Source: Nitrososphaerota archaeon
GTDB taxonomy: Archaea; Thermoproteota; Nitrososphaeria; Nitrososphaerales; Gagatemarchaeaceae
Reading direction: 5' to 3'
NCBI GenBank assembly: GCA_027886885.1
Contig: JAPCJP010000002.1
Span: 63,285 to 127,284, forward strand
Length of the DNA stretch: 64,000 nucleotides
Under the pieces are notes generated by a model. It was not told where the DNA came from. It saw only the letters and a program-made list of their open reading frames with translations, and ran no database searches. Position 1 is the stretch's first letter, and each line of letters begins with the position of its first letter. Shown one piece after another: positions 50,572 through 58,852 of the stretch. The translations under genes were made by a program, and so were the position numbers.

Positions 50572-51486
50572 CTAGCCCAGATACCGCATGGCGTTCAGCC
50601 CGAGGAACTTCTCCTGGTCTTTCGCGCTCATGAAATCGGCGTGTTTGCGGACGGAGTCGACATCCTGAATGTACTTTCGGCAGTCCTCCACCCAGGGCCA
50701 GTCGGTTCCAAACATCAACTTGTCCGGCCCGACCATCTCGTAGAGTCTCTTCAGCCTCTTCAGCTGGGTCGGGAATGGGTACTCGTGCCGGTCCTCGGCG
50801 TAGCCTCTCTCCATGGTGACGTAACCGAGGAATGCCGTACTAAGGAAGAGATTGTCGTGCCGCCTGGCCATCCGAAACACGGCGTCCGCCTCGCTGGAGA
50901 GGGGGTCGATGCATCCGCCGTGATTGACCTGAAAGTGAACGTCGCTGAACTGGGATAGCACCTCGGAGTCCAGTTGTTGAAGGAGAGACATGAGGGGGGG
51001 AGTCTTCTCGGTTGCCTCTTCCAGACCCAGCATGACCCGTTTGTCGTTCTTTCGGGCGAGGTTCACCACCTCCAGGAGCTTCGGTTCGTTCAGGTTCATG
51101 TTTATCTGGGCCGGGAAGATCTTTATCCCCGTCGCGCCCTCCTCGAAATCCTTCTGAAGGGTCTCCAGACAGTCGGCGCGACGCGGGTTCGGCACCGTGG
51201 CGAACCAGTAGAAACGCTCCGGGTATTTCCTGAAAAAAGCCTTGTGATATTTCTTCCCCGAGATGAACTCCTCGCTCGAGCGACCGACACCCTCGATCAT
51301 CAGCGGCAGGTCCTCAGCGCCGTAGCTGATGAGGAACGCCTTGTCGACGCCTGCCCGGTCCATCTCAGCCACTAGAAGGTCCCCGCTCAGTTCGTGCCAC
51401 GTCCACGGCTCGACCAAGGAACGCTCCGGGTCCAGCTCCCTGGGGAACATCCGGTAGATGACGTGAACCTCTGTGTCGATGATCAT
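50572..51486 (-). CDS. Amidohydrolase superfamily (TIM-barrel) protein
   Basis: This 304-aa protein belongs to the amidohydrolase-2 group. The first metal motif reads DTEVHV rather than HxH; FQVNHGG gives a His in the middle, and LMFGTDWPW supplies the final Asp. The group includes decarboxylases acting on aromatic or uronic acids. The loss of the first His suggests a variant active site. It is first in an operon with the CDF transporter and has GGAGCAGAG 6 nt upstream of the ATG. Confidence 0.85.
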   Translation of the reverse strand: MIIDTEVHVIYRMFPRELDPERSLVEPWTWHELSGDLLVAEMDRAGVDKAFLISYGAEDLPLMIEGVGRSSEEFISGKKYHKAFFRKYPERFYWFATVPNPRRADCLETLQKDFEEGATGIKIFPAQINMNLNEPKLLEVVNLARKNDKRVMLGLEEATEKTPPLMSLLQQLDSEVLSQFSDVHFQVNHGGCIDPLSSEADAVFRMARRHDNLFLSTAFLGYVTMERGYAEDRHEYPFPTQLKRLKRLYEMVGPDKLMFGTDWPWVEDCRKYIQDVDSVRKHADFMSAKDQEKFLGLNAMRYLG

Positions 51487-51737
51487 TCAGCTCTGCTCCT
51501 GATGGACAATAAGTTCTATGGACCGAACGGGGCGACTGCCCTATTATTGTCTTGCGGGAAAACATAGGTCGAGCTTTCGAAATTGAGCGGTCTGGCTCCA
51601 CGCGCCCCGGACGGAACCGACGGGAAAAATCCAACAATTTTATTAATCGCACAAACGAAATGCAACCAAGGAGAGAACCCGAGCACGGACATCGCAACTT
51701 TTGCTTCAAGATGGAGCGTTCGTGCGGTCGATTTCCG

Positions 51738-53513
51738 ATGAAACTCAAGGCGTCCCACGCGTCGGAGAGAACAAAGGTCTCAATCCTCCTAGGGTCCATC
51801 GCGACCCTGTTGATCACTCTCCCGATGGCGACCACCGTGCTGGCGACGAGCTCAGTCGTATCAACCAACTCCAGCGCGAACTGCGAGAACAACGACTCGC
51901 TGTTCAGCAGCTCCTTCTCATGCTCGTTGAGCGTCACGGCCGGGAGCACAATTGTCGTCTTCTTGGGTTGCCTCAGCGGGCTCTCCTCGCCCTGCGACAG
52001 TGTCTCGGTGGTAGATTCTCAAGGTAACAAGTACAGCTATCTGAGCAACGTCGAGACTTCATGTGACGGTGACACCTGCGCAGAATACGCCCTCTGGGCC
52101 GCCGCAGCATCGACTGGGGTTGACGAACTGACCTACTCGACGGCCTCACACGCCTATCTTGGAGGCGACGCCTACGATGTCGCGGGAGTGAACGGGTCGT
52201 CGGCAGGTGTAAAGGACGGCGGCTCTTCCATGAACAGCTCCCCCACCACCATCGAGGCGCTGACTCCGGAACCCGGGAGCTTCGTCGTGGCGGGCGTGAT
52301 CGCTAATGACGCCGCCGAGTTCACAGCGGGCGCAGGATACACGCTGATCCCCGGACAGCCCTGCTATCCGTGCGGGAATGTCGGCGGGTGGCAGGGAAGC
52401 GAGTACCAGGTCTGGGGAAACCACACCGGTCCGACGGTTTTCGACTTCATCTATTTGTCGGCCAATGACGGCTGGGCAGAGCTTGGGGTGAGCTTCGCCC
52501 CGAACGTCGCGACCGAATCGGTGACCTGCACCCCTTCGCCGGTGGCTGTGACCATGGCATCCAAATGCACCGCCACGGTGAGGGGGGATTCCCCAACGGG
52601 AACTGTGATGTGGAGCGCAAACGAGACCGGAAAGTTCTCGTCAACTTCATGCACCCTCTCGTCGGGGGCTTGCTCGGTCTCCTACACGCCTTCGGTCCCA
52701 TCTGCGCATATCACGGTTGCTGCCAGCTACGGTGGCGACTCGAACAACCCCGGAGCTTCGGGTAGCTTCGCTCTCTCCGCCCCGAAGGACGCGACTACAA
52801 CCGTTGTAATGTGTTCGCCATCTCCCGTCTCGACGGGTTCGCCGACCACCTGCGCGGCCAGCGTCTCAGGAGCCTCACCTACGGGGACGATAACGTGGGC
52901 CAGCAGCGGGCTCGCTAACTTCTCTCCGGCCACGACCTGCACCCTCTCAGCCGGGTCGTGCGCGGTCGACTACACGCCCTCGTCCGCGACGGCTTCGCTC
53001 ACGATCACGGGGATCTACTCCGGGGACAACGACAACAACGGGAGTATGGGGGCGTTCTCGCTTTCCGTCAGCGCGGCTTCATCCACCACCTCTACGTCGA
53101 CCTCCACGTCCACGACTGTCTCGTCTTCATCGGCCACAAGCACCTCCACCCCGACGTCGGCGACCACTTCCAGTTCGACCTCCACACCCACTTCCACCTC
53201 GACATCTAGGAGCACTTCTACGCCCTCCCCGACGAGCTCGAGCGGTTCGGCCTCGTCTTCGACCATCGCGAGCACCTCTGCACACTCATCGAGCTCGAGC
53301 ATCGTCGCAACCACGACATCCACGCCAACGAGCACTGCTAGCAGCGTCGCGAGCAGTACCAGCGCCACCGGTTCAACTTCGAGTTCGGGCAGCAGCGGAG
53401 GAGGCGTCCCGGTCTTCCCGTACCAGCTCGGCGTGGCCGCTCTCTTCACGGGGCTCTTGTGTGGGTCTTACTTGTTGATCCGGAAGCGAACCGTTCCTAA
53501 GATTCGAGTCTAG
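51738..53513 (+). CDS. Large secreted Ig-repeat surface protein with GGGVPVFPY C-terminal signal
   Basis: This 591-aa protein (from ATG 51738; ATG 51711 possible) has a signal peptide, a Cys-rich N-terminal domain like the 46088 gene, two Ig-like repeats (each TVxGxSPTGTxxWxS and CTLSxGxC), a Ser/Thr stalk of about 110 residues, and the C-terminal GGGVPVFPYQ, helix and RKR. A TTTTATTAA element at 51636-51644 implies a leader of about 50-70 nt. It faces away from the amidohydrolase gene. Likely a surface or S-layer-associated protein. Confidence 0.85.
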   Translation: MKLKASHASERTKVSILLGSIATLLITLPMATTVLATSSVVSTNSSANCENNDSLFSSSFSCSLSVTAGSTIVVFLGCLSGLSSPCDSVSVVDSQGNKYSYLSNVETSCDGDTCAEYALWAAAASTGVDELTYSTASHAYLGGDAYDVAGVNGSSAGVKDGGSSMNSSPTTIEALTPEPGSFVVAGVIANDAAEFTAGAGYTLIPGQPCYPCGNVGGWQGSEYQVWGNHTGPTVFDFIYLSANDGWAELGVSFAPNVATESVTCTPSPVAVTMASKCTATVRGDSPTGTVMWSANETGKFSSTSCTLSSGACSVSYTPSVPSAHITVAASYGGDSNNPGASGSFALSAPKDATTTVVMCSPSPVSTGSPTTCAASVSGASPTGTITWASSGLANFSPATTCTLSAGSCAVDYTPSSATASLTITGIYSGDNDNNGSMGAFSLSVSAASSTTSTSTSTSTTVSSSSATSTSTPTSATTSSSTSTPTSTSTSRSTSTPSPTSSSGSASSSTIASTSAHSSSSSIVATTTSTPTSTASSVASSTSATGSTSSSGSSGGGVPVFPYQLGVAALFTGLLCGSYLLIRKRTVPKIRV

Positions 53514-53657
53514 CCTGTCTAGTCGAGCCGAGGAAGCGCTCCGGGGCACCTCTAAAACCCGGCAAATCTTGAAGTTAACAAAAGTTGAATCTCCAGCCAA
53601 GTCTCTTGGCTCGGTTGGTTCTAATCCCCGTTTGGCCAGGCGGTTGGAAGAGTCCGG

Positions 53658-54101
53658 ATGGATACCAGAGAAGTAAATGAGGTCTGCCGCCAGATCGAGG
53701 TGGCGTTTCGTGACGACACGGACCAACGCAATGTCAGGCTGAACAGCATGACAGCCCAGGAGGTCTTTGGTACGATGGTGAAGCACAGACTCGGGCTGTG
53801 TTGCCCGGAGTGCACGGCGAAGAAGATGCGGGGTGACAGCTACCGCAAAGCCGGAAAATATTGCTCCAAACAGCACAGCATCTACTACAGAAAGATAATG
53901 CTGCAGTTCTACGGTTGCCCTCAGCCGTTATCCGGGTCGCTCTCGCCCTGCCCAAGCTGCTTCAGGCCGATTCACGACTTCTCGAAGGACCACATACGTC
54001 CTGTCACAAAGGGCGGTTTGGAATTCGACAGGGAGAACATCCAGTGGATGTGTCTCCCTTGCAACATCAGGAAGAGCGACAGCGTGCCTGACGATGATTG
54101 A
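53658..54101 (+). CDS. HNH-type nuclease-like protein
   Basis: This 147-aa protein ends in an HNH/treble-clef domain: CPSC (metal), KDHIRPVTKGG with the catalytic His, then DRENIQWMCLPCN with the second CxxC and the N of HNH. A second zinc knuckle pair lies in the N-terminal half (CCPECTAKK, YCSKQH), which may read DNA. It is similar to small restriction-type or homing nucleases; no methyltransferase or intron is adjacent, so its target is unclear. Confidence 0.82.
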   Translation: MDTREVNEVCRQIEVAFRDDTDQRNVRLNSMTAQEVFGTMVKHRLGLCCPECTAKKMRGDSYRKAGKYCSKQHSIYYRKIMLQFYGCPQPLSGSLSPCPSCFRPIHDFSKDHIRPVTKGGLEFDRENIQWMCLPCNIRKSDSVPDDD

Positions 54102-54254
54102 TCCATTGCTTCATTCCGACCTTTGATATAGAGTCCTGTGGGAATCCGTCGAGCTCGTTGGGATACCGCTTGGACGCGTGCGTCCTTTTCAAAGACAGAA
54201 GTACACGCTCCAGGGAGCGGGGGTTTATTAGTCTCAGCCATCTGAATTACGGAC

Positions 54255-54392
54255 ATGCCCGATAGCGCGGCACCTCTCGACGAAGAGACGCGGACGGCAA
54301 TCAAGAAACTGAGAGAGTTGATGGCCGACCCCGTGGCGTTCGAGCGCTGGGCCAATGAGACCCTCGACATGTCCAGAATGCGGAGAAGATGA
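54255..54392 (+). CDS. Small 45-aa acidic-basic protein
   Basis: ATG 54255 opens a 45-codon frame (MPDSAAPLDEETRTAIKKLR, then ELMADPVAFERWANETLDMS and RMRRR). A GTTTATTA element at 54222-54229 is about 27 nt upstream, which supports expression. The TGA overlaps an ATG (ATGA) of a second small frame. It looks like a helical protein with no recognised family. Confidence 0.5.
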   Translation: MPDSAAPLDEETRTAIKKLRELMADPVAFERWANETLDMSRMRRR

Positions 54393-54582
54393 GCGCCGAG
54401 ACCGACAGCGCAACTGCGAAGTTGTAGACCTACTGATACCGGTTGTAAAGAGACGCGTCCTGAGGGCGATGGAACGCTCCAGAGAGGACGTCGAATTTGA
54501 GATAGTCATCAAATTCGCGAGCGTCGCGATCCGAGCAGAGCTATGCGGCTACAGCATGGGACCTGAAGTTCCGCAAGGGTGA
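54355..54582 (+). CDS. Small protein following the 45-aa gene, possibly frameshifted at its start
   Basis: The last 53 codons (VVDLLIPVVKRRVLRAMERS, then REDVEFEIVIKFASVAIRAE and LCGYSMGPEVPQG) look coding by codon use and composition. In frame, the first Met at 54355 lies inside the previous gene. The coupled ATG at 54389 (MSAETDSATAKL) is in another frame and hits a TAG after 12 codons just before the good stretch, so one base may be missing there. Start and integrity are unsure. Confidence 0.35.
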   Translation: MRPSTCPECGEDERRDRQRNCEVVDLLIPVVKRRVLRAMERSREDVEFEIVIKFASVAIRAELCGYSMGPEVPQG

Positions 54583-54671
54583 ACTTAGTCCAGTTCGAGT
54601 GAGAGCCTCCGTTCTCCTAGGTATTTTTCCTTGAGCTCAGGGAGGGTGAGGGTCGACGTCGCAGTTGATGT

Positions 54672-55589
54672 TCAGGTTTTTGTATCGGCGGGTGCCCTTG
54701 CAGACGCCTCGTGGGCGAATGACCCGAAGTTCGGGTCCCTGCCTCCGGCAAGGCTCGCCATGGTCTTGGCGTATCGCCTCTTCATTTCGGGCCCCCTGCG
54801 AGTCAGAAACTCTCGTTCGAGCTCCCTCACCGCCTCCTCCGACTGTGCCAGAGGCACTGCAATGTCCGCGACGGTAATATCATCCTCGCCCCTCGCTCTT
54901 GCGACGATCTCGCCTTTGCTTATTATCAGGTTCGCCCCGACGTTGGCCTCGACGATCGGCACCCCGTTCTCGCGGGCGGTCTCGACCAAGACTCGGTCTT
55001 GCTTGTGGCTCTTGTCCCCGTAGGCAAGTATGTAGATGACGCGGGCACCGTCCAGCACGAGAGCTCTCGCCAGGGTCTTGTCCCAGCGGTCGTTGCAAAT
55101 AAGAAACCCGGCCCGCCCGTAGGGTGTATCGAAGGCCCGGATGTGCTGGCCCATTCTGTTGAAGTACCAGCCTGGGTCATTTCCTTCGGCGAACTGCATC
55201 TTGTAGTGGCGGCCGCGAATCCGGCCCTGGTCGTCGATGAAGAGTGCGGCGTTGTACACATCACCACCGACTCGTTCGGAGAGCCCCAGACAGATGCACA
55301 TGCCCAAGTCTTTGGCAAGCTGCCCGAACCTGAGGTTGTGGGGTCCCTCCGGCTGCTCGGAGATCGCCAGCATCTTTTCCGCACGCTTCGGGCTCTTTAT
55401 CGCCTCCATGACAACGTACCCCTGAAGTGCCCCCTCCGTTATCACCGCAACCTTTGCCCCCAGCCGCCCCGCCCTGCGGAAGAGGCGCTCCATCTTATCC
55501 GCGTTCTCCTCGACCTTCCACTTATCCGCCTTCATGGAGATCGCGGCGACTCGCAGAACCTTGAAGCCTGGGTCTGCGACCTGGGGCAA
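54672..55589 (-). CDS. Nitrilase/carbon-nitrogen hydrolase family enzyme
   Basis: This 305-aa protein has the Glu-Lys-Cys triad: Glu in ITEGALQGYV, Lys in HYKMQFAEGND and Cys in FLICNDRWDK. The four-layer alpha-beta-beta-alpha fold pattern is complete. It should hydrolyse amide or carbamoyl C-N bonds in the cytosol; the substrate is unknown. It starts with TTG; GGTATATAG lies 29 nt upstream, so the message is probably leaderless. Confidence 0.9.
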   Translation of the reverse strand: MPQVADPGFKVLRVAAISMKADKWKVEENADKMERLFRRAGRLGAKVAVITEGALQGYVVMEAIKSPKRAEKMLAISEQPEGPHNLRFGQLAKDLGMCICLGLSERVGGDVYNAALFIDDQGRIRGRHYKMQFAEGNDPGWYFNRMGQHIRAFDTPYGRAGFLICNDRWDKTLARALVLDGARVIYILAYGDKSHKQDRVLVETARENGVPIVEANVGANLIISKGEIVARARGEDDITVADIAVPLAQSEEAVRELEREFLTRRGPEMKRRYAKTMASLAGGRDPNFGSFAHEASARAPADTKT

Positions 55590-55613
55590 CCTAGTGCATC
55601 AGGACTCTCGGAC

Positions 55614-55622
55614 GGTATATAG
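55614..55622 (-). promoter_or_regulatory. TATA element of the nitrilase-family gene
   Basis: It reads CTATATACC on the minus strand, centred 29 nt before TTG 55589. Confidence 0.55.
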
Positions 55623-55694
55623 ATTGCTCCGGCGACTGGCCTCTAATATTGGTAGGACCGTCCTCGAGCTTCCGCCCGACCCCTTCCGTAACCC

Positions 55695-55702
55695 GTAAAT
55701 AT
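55695..55702 (+). promoter_or_regulatory. TATA element of the C2H2 protein gene
   Basis: GTAAATAT is centred about 26 nt before ATG 55724, a standard leaderless spacing. Confidence 0.5.
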
Positions 55703-55723
55703 TGAAGCGCGCTTTTTCTGGAG

Positions 55724-55918
55724 ATGATGGCGAAGTACGAATGCTGTGGACTGGTGTACGCAAGCCCGAAGGTCCTTACCGAACACATGAGGGCCGACCA
55801 TCAGGTGGGGGAGTTCGCCGTAGCCATGTCCTGCTGCGGCACAGCCTTCGCGGAATCCGCAGAGCTGAGCGAGCATATGAAAGCCAAACACGGCATCAAG
55901 ATGAAGGTAGAAGTCTGA
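55724..55918 (+). CDS. Two-finger C2H2 zinc-finger protein
   Basis: This 64-aa protein is two C2H2-type units in tandem: YECCGLVYASPKVLTEHMRADH and MSCCGTAFAESAELSEHMKAKH share the CC-x(12)-H-x(4)-H spacing, with adjacent rather than CxxC cysteines in both. Such tiny zinc-finger proteins occur in Nitrososphaeria and may bind DNA or partner proteins. It ends in KMKVEV and has no other domain. Confidence 0.82.
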   Translation: MMAKYECCGLVYASPKVLTEHMRADHQVGEFAVAMSCCGTAFAESAELSEHMKAKHGIKMKVEV

Positions 55919-55931
55919 AAGACGGCTCGCC

Positions 55932-56729
55932 CTATCGAGAATATGCTTGCAGCTGGCTCGGCCACGCCTTCCTTGCGTTCTCCCAGTAGCGTTCGAAGAG
56001 GTCGGAGCACCACCTCTGGAAGTCTGAAGTGTATCCTATGAAACCGCAGCTAAAGTCCGTCCTCCCGGCCAGGTCCGGGAAGACGACGCCTCCCATCTTC
56101 TCGTTGACGGCGATGCCTACCTTCACCTTATCCGCAAACCTGAGCTCGGCCCGCGGGCCGATGACCTCTCTCGCCAGCTGGTATCCCTTCGGGGGAAGGT
56201 CGCTTTGCATTATAGCCCTCACCAACATGCTTTCGGGGAAAGGCCGCGATATCGCCCACGGCAGGGGCTGGTCGGATATCCAGTAGAACTTCTGCTGAGC
56301 CATTCCGAGGAGATGCTGGCACTCGTTTATCACGTTCGTCACATGATCGACGTACGAGTTGCCCTCGAGCTCTCCTATGCGCAGGATGAACTGCCGGGGC
56401 AGGGAGGATATGTCGTGGGTAAGGAAGTACTTTTGGTGGCTCGACATGAATTTCAGCGACGGCATGAGGTCGAAGATCACGTTCCCGTATGAGGTCATTC
56501 TGTAGGACCCGCCCGTGCCCTTCTCTACCATCCCGCCTTCCACCAGCCGGCCCAGATGCTTCGAGGTCTCCTGGGCGGTCGCTGTGAGCTTCTTGGCGAG
56601 GTCTGTAAGCCGCAGGTCGCCCCCTCTTATCTCAGTGAGGAGCTTCATCCTATCCGCGCTGGAAAGCAAGAAGAGTGTCTCACCGAGCTCTTCCAATACG
56701 ATTTGGATTGGCCGATTTCTCGATTTCAA
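55932..56729 (-). CDS. FilR1/DUF1724-type transcriptional regulator
   Basis: This 265-aa protein has an ArsR-like winged helix (about 15-90: LLSSADRMKLLTEIRGGDLR, LTATAQETSKHLGRLVEGGM) and a C-terminal ligand domain of the FilR1/DUF1724 type found in archaeal regulators (GGVVFPDLAGRTDFSCGFIG, FERYWENARKAWPSQ). It starts with TTG at 56729. An 8-bp inverted repeat (TTTCAACC-TTTC-GGTTGAAA) covers the start codon, so it may repress itself. It is divergent from a methyltransferase gene. Confidence 0.85.
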   Translation of the reverse strand: MKSRNRPIQIVLEELGETLFLLSSADRMKLLTEIRGGDLRLTDLAKKLTATAQETSKHLGRLVEGGMVEKGTGGSYRMTSYGNVIFDLMPSLKFMSSHQKYFLTHDISSLPRQFILRIGELEGNSYVDHVTNVINECQHLLGMAQQKFYWISDQPLPWAISRPFPESMLVRAIMQSDLPPKGYQLAREVIGPRAELRFADKVKVGIAVNEKMGGVVFPDLAGRTDFSCGFIGYTSDFQRWCSDLFERYWENARKAWPSQLQAYSR

Positions 56730-56743
56730 CCTTTCGGTTGAAA
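56724..56743. promoter_or_regulatory. Inverted repeat over the FilR1-type regulator start, candidate operator
   Basis: TTTCAACC, four bases, GGTTGAAA: a perfect 8-bp inverted repeat. The regulator TTG (56727-56729) lies in the left arm. It also lies about 55 nt upstream of the divergent methyltransferase start, so one site could affect both genes. An RNA hairpin is another reading. Confidence 0.5.
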
Positions 56744-56797
56744 ATCCACCTGTCCGTTGAAGAGGGTTATTCTTCGTCCGGAGAATGAGGAACGTTC

Positions 56798-57889
56798 ATG
56801 AGCAAACAAACCGTGAAGGAATCAAGGACGACGGCCGTGGACAGCGAGAAGCTGAACCGCTTCATAGGTCAATTCGTGACCGACTTCGGCGCCGCGATGC
56901 ACGCGCCCACGATAATCATAGGCGAGAAGCTCGGCCTCTACAAGGCGATGGCCGGGGGCGCGGAGCTCACCTCACAAGAGCTCGCCTCCAAGACCGGAAC
57001 CAGCGAGAGGTACGTGAGAGAATGGCTCTCGGCGCAGGCCGCTTCCGGGTATGTGATGTACAACCACCTCTCCGGGAAGTTCTGGCTCAGCCCGGAGCAG
57101 GCGTTCACCCTCGCAGACGAGAGCAGCCCTGCCTACCTGCCAGGGGCGTTCTACATAGCCTCCGCCGTCGCCAAGGACGAGCCGAAGCTCGAGGATGCCT
57201 TCAGGACGGGGAAGGGCGTCGGATGGCACGAACACGACGGCAACCTGTTCCGGGGGACCGAGATGTTCTTCCGGCCGGGCTATTCGGCAAACCTGGTGTC
57301 ATCGTGGCTTCCGGCGCTCGAGGGCGTCGTCGCGAAGCTCGAGAAGGGGGCCAGGGTCGCAGACATCGGGTGCGGCCACGGAGCGTCGACGATCATCATG
57401 GCGAAGGCGTATCCCAAGTCCACTTTCATCGGATACGACTACCACGGCCCCTCCATCGAGGTAGCGAGAGAGACGGCGAAGAGGGAAGGCGTTGACGACC
57501 GCGTGACGTTCGAGGTGGCTTCGGCGAAGACGTACCCGGGCAGGGACTTTGACCTCGTCGCGGTCTTCGACGCGCTCCACGACATGGGAGACCCCGCGGG
57601 TGCAGCCGCCCATGTGAGGCAGTCCCTGAAGCCGGACGGGACCTGGCTCATAGTCGAGCCGTACGCAAACGAGAGGCTCGAAGAGAACCTGAACCCCGTA
57701 GGTAGGATCTTCTACAGCGCCTCGACGATGCTCTGCACCGGCGGGTCATTGGACCAGGAGGTGGGCGTCGCGCTCGGCGCGCAGGCTCCGGAGTCCAGCA
57801 TACGCGAGCTCGTTATGAGGGGCGGCTTCACTCGATTCAGGAGGGCGACCCAGACTCCATTCAACAGGGTCTTCGAAGCCAAACCCTGA
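56798..57889 (+). CDS. SAM-dependent methyltransferase with N-terminal winged helix
   Basis: This 363-aa protein has an N-terminal helical/winged region (about 15-115; ASKTGTSERYVREWLSAQAA) as in plant-type O-methyltransferase and Rv2258c-like enzymes, then a Rossmann fold with motif I VADIGCGHG at about 188, an acidic end of strand 2 (FIGYDYHG) and VFDALHDMGDP. It methylates a small molecule, unidentified. ATG 56798 has GTTATTC 27 nt upstream. It is divergent from the FilR1-type gene, which may control it. Confidence 0.9.
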   Translation: MSKQTVKESRTTAVDSEKLNRFIGQFVTDFGAAMHAPTIIIGEKLGLYKAMAGGAELTSQELASKTGTSERYVREWLSAQAASGYVMYNHLSGKFWLSPEQAFTLADESSPAYLPGAFYIASAVAKDEPKLEDAFRTGKGVGWHEHDGNLFRGTEMFFRPGYSANLVSSWLPALEGVVAKLEKGARVADIGCGHGASTIIMAKAYPKSTFIGYDYHGPSIEVARETAKREGVDDRVTFEVASAKTYPGRDFDLVAVFDALHDMGDPAGAAAHVRQSLKPDGTWLIVEPYANERLEENLNPVGRIFYSASTMLCTGGSLDQEVGVALGAQAPESSIRELVMRGGFTRFRRATQTPFNRVFEAKP

Positions 57890-58153
57890 GCTGCGTGGAC
57901 CGGGGGAGGCGACGAGCCTCGCCTTCGGCTCCTTACGGAGACGCTGATCGCTTCGCAGTTCTCACCTAGAGCGCCTTGCAGACTAGTCAGTTGACGCGAT
58001 GATTAGACTGGCGGCTTCTTCTTTGGAACCATCGACTCGGGGAACATCGCGTCGCGGGTACCAGTTACTGCTTTACGAGGATTTTCCGGCGAAGGGCCAT
58101 CGACCTTATGAATAAAGGAATATTATTCTCAAGCGCATAGTCCCTTCAAGAAT

Positions 58154-58163
58154 TATTATATAA
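58154..58163 (+). promoter_or_regulatory. Strong TATA element of the carbonic-anhydrase-like gene
   Basis: TATTATATAA is centred about 26 nt before ATG 58185. The whole stretch 58095-58165 is unusually AT-rich for this window. The 295-bp gap before it (57890-58184) holds no gene I can support. Confidence 0.6.
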
Positions 58164-58184
58164 CGAAGGTCGTAGTCGGAGCTC

Positions 58185-58676
58185 ATGACTCAGACCGACC
58201 AGCTACTGAAGAACAACGAATCCTACGCCAAGGGCTTCAAGAAGGGCCATCTTCCCCTCCCGCCCAGCAGAAAGGTCGCTGTTCTCGCATTCATGGACGC
58301 TAGGCTCGACGTGCACAAGATCCTCGGCATCGAGGAGGGCGATGCACACGTATTCAGGAACGCCGGAGGGGCGGCTACGGATGACGCGATACGCTCTATC
58401 GTCATCTCACAGCGGTTACTCGGTACCAATGAGGTGATTCTCATACACCACACAGACTGCGGTATGCTGACGTTCAAGGACGACGATGTGAAGAAGAAGA
58501 TTGAGGAGGAGACGGGGATCAGGCCCGCGTTCGCGCTTGAGGCGTTCTCTGACCTTGACGCGGACGTGAGGCAGAGCGTCGCGAGGATCAAGGCCAGTCC
58601 TTTCGTCCCGAAGAAAGACTCGGTACGCGGATTCGTCTACGACGTGAAGACCGGGCGGCTCCGCGAGGTCAAGTAG
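58185..58676 (+). CDS. Beta-carbonic anhydrase homologue missing the first zinc cysteine
   Basis: This 163-aa protein matches the short beta-carbonic anhydrases along its length: VAVLAFMDARLDVHKILGI, DAHVFRNAGGAATDDAIRS, SQRLLGTNEVILIHHTDCGM, and the closing VRGFVYDVKTGRL. The DxR dyad (D38, R40) and the HxxC zinc ligands (H89, C92) are present. But the expected Cys before MDAR is Phe36 (codon TTC), so one of three zinc ligands is lost. It may not hydrate CO2, or it may bind another ligand. It has its own strong promoter. Confidence 0.85.
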   Translation: MTQTDQLLKNNESYAKGFKKGHLPLPPSRKVAVLAFMDARLDVHKILGIEEGDAHVFRNAGGAATDDAIRSIVISQRLLGTNEVILIHHTDCGMLTFKDDDVKKKIEEETGIRPAFALEAFSDLDADVRQSVARIKASPFVPKKDSVRGFVYDVKTGRLREVK

Positions 58677-58852
58677 GAGCCGCTCGGACTCCGGGACGGG
58701 TGTGAGGTTTGACGTATCGGTACGTCTGTACAATCGGCCTCTGCTCGCGTGGCATCGAACGAGAGTTTCCCACACACAGAGATTTCGTCCAGCACAAGTG
58801 CGAGAGCCACGCCTACTGAGGGTCTCTCAGGGTGCAGGCCGGGAGGCTAACT

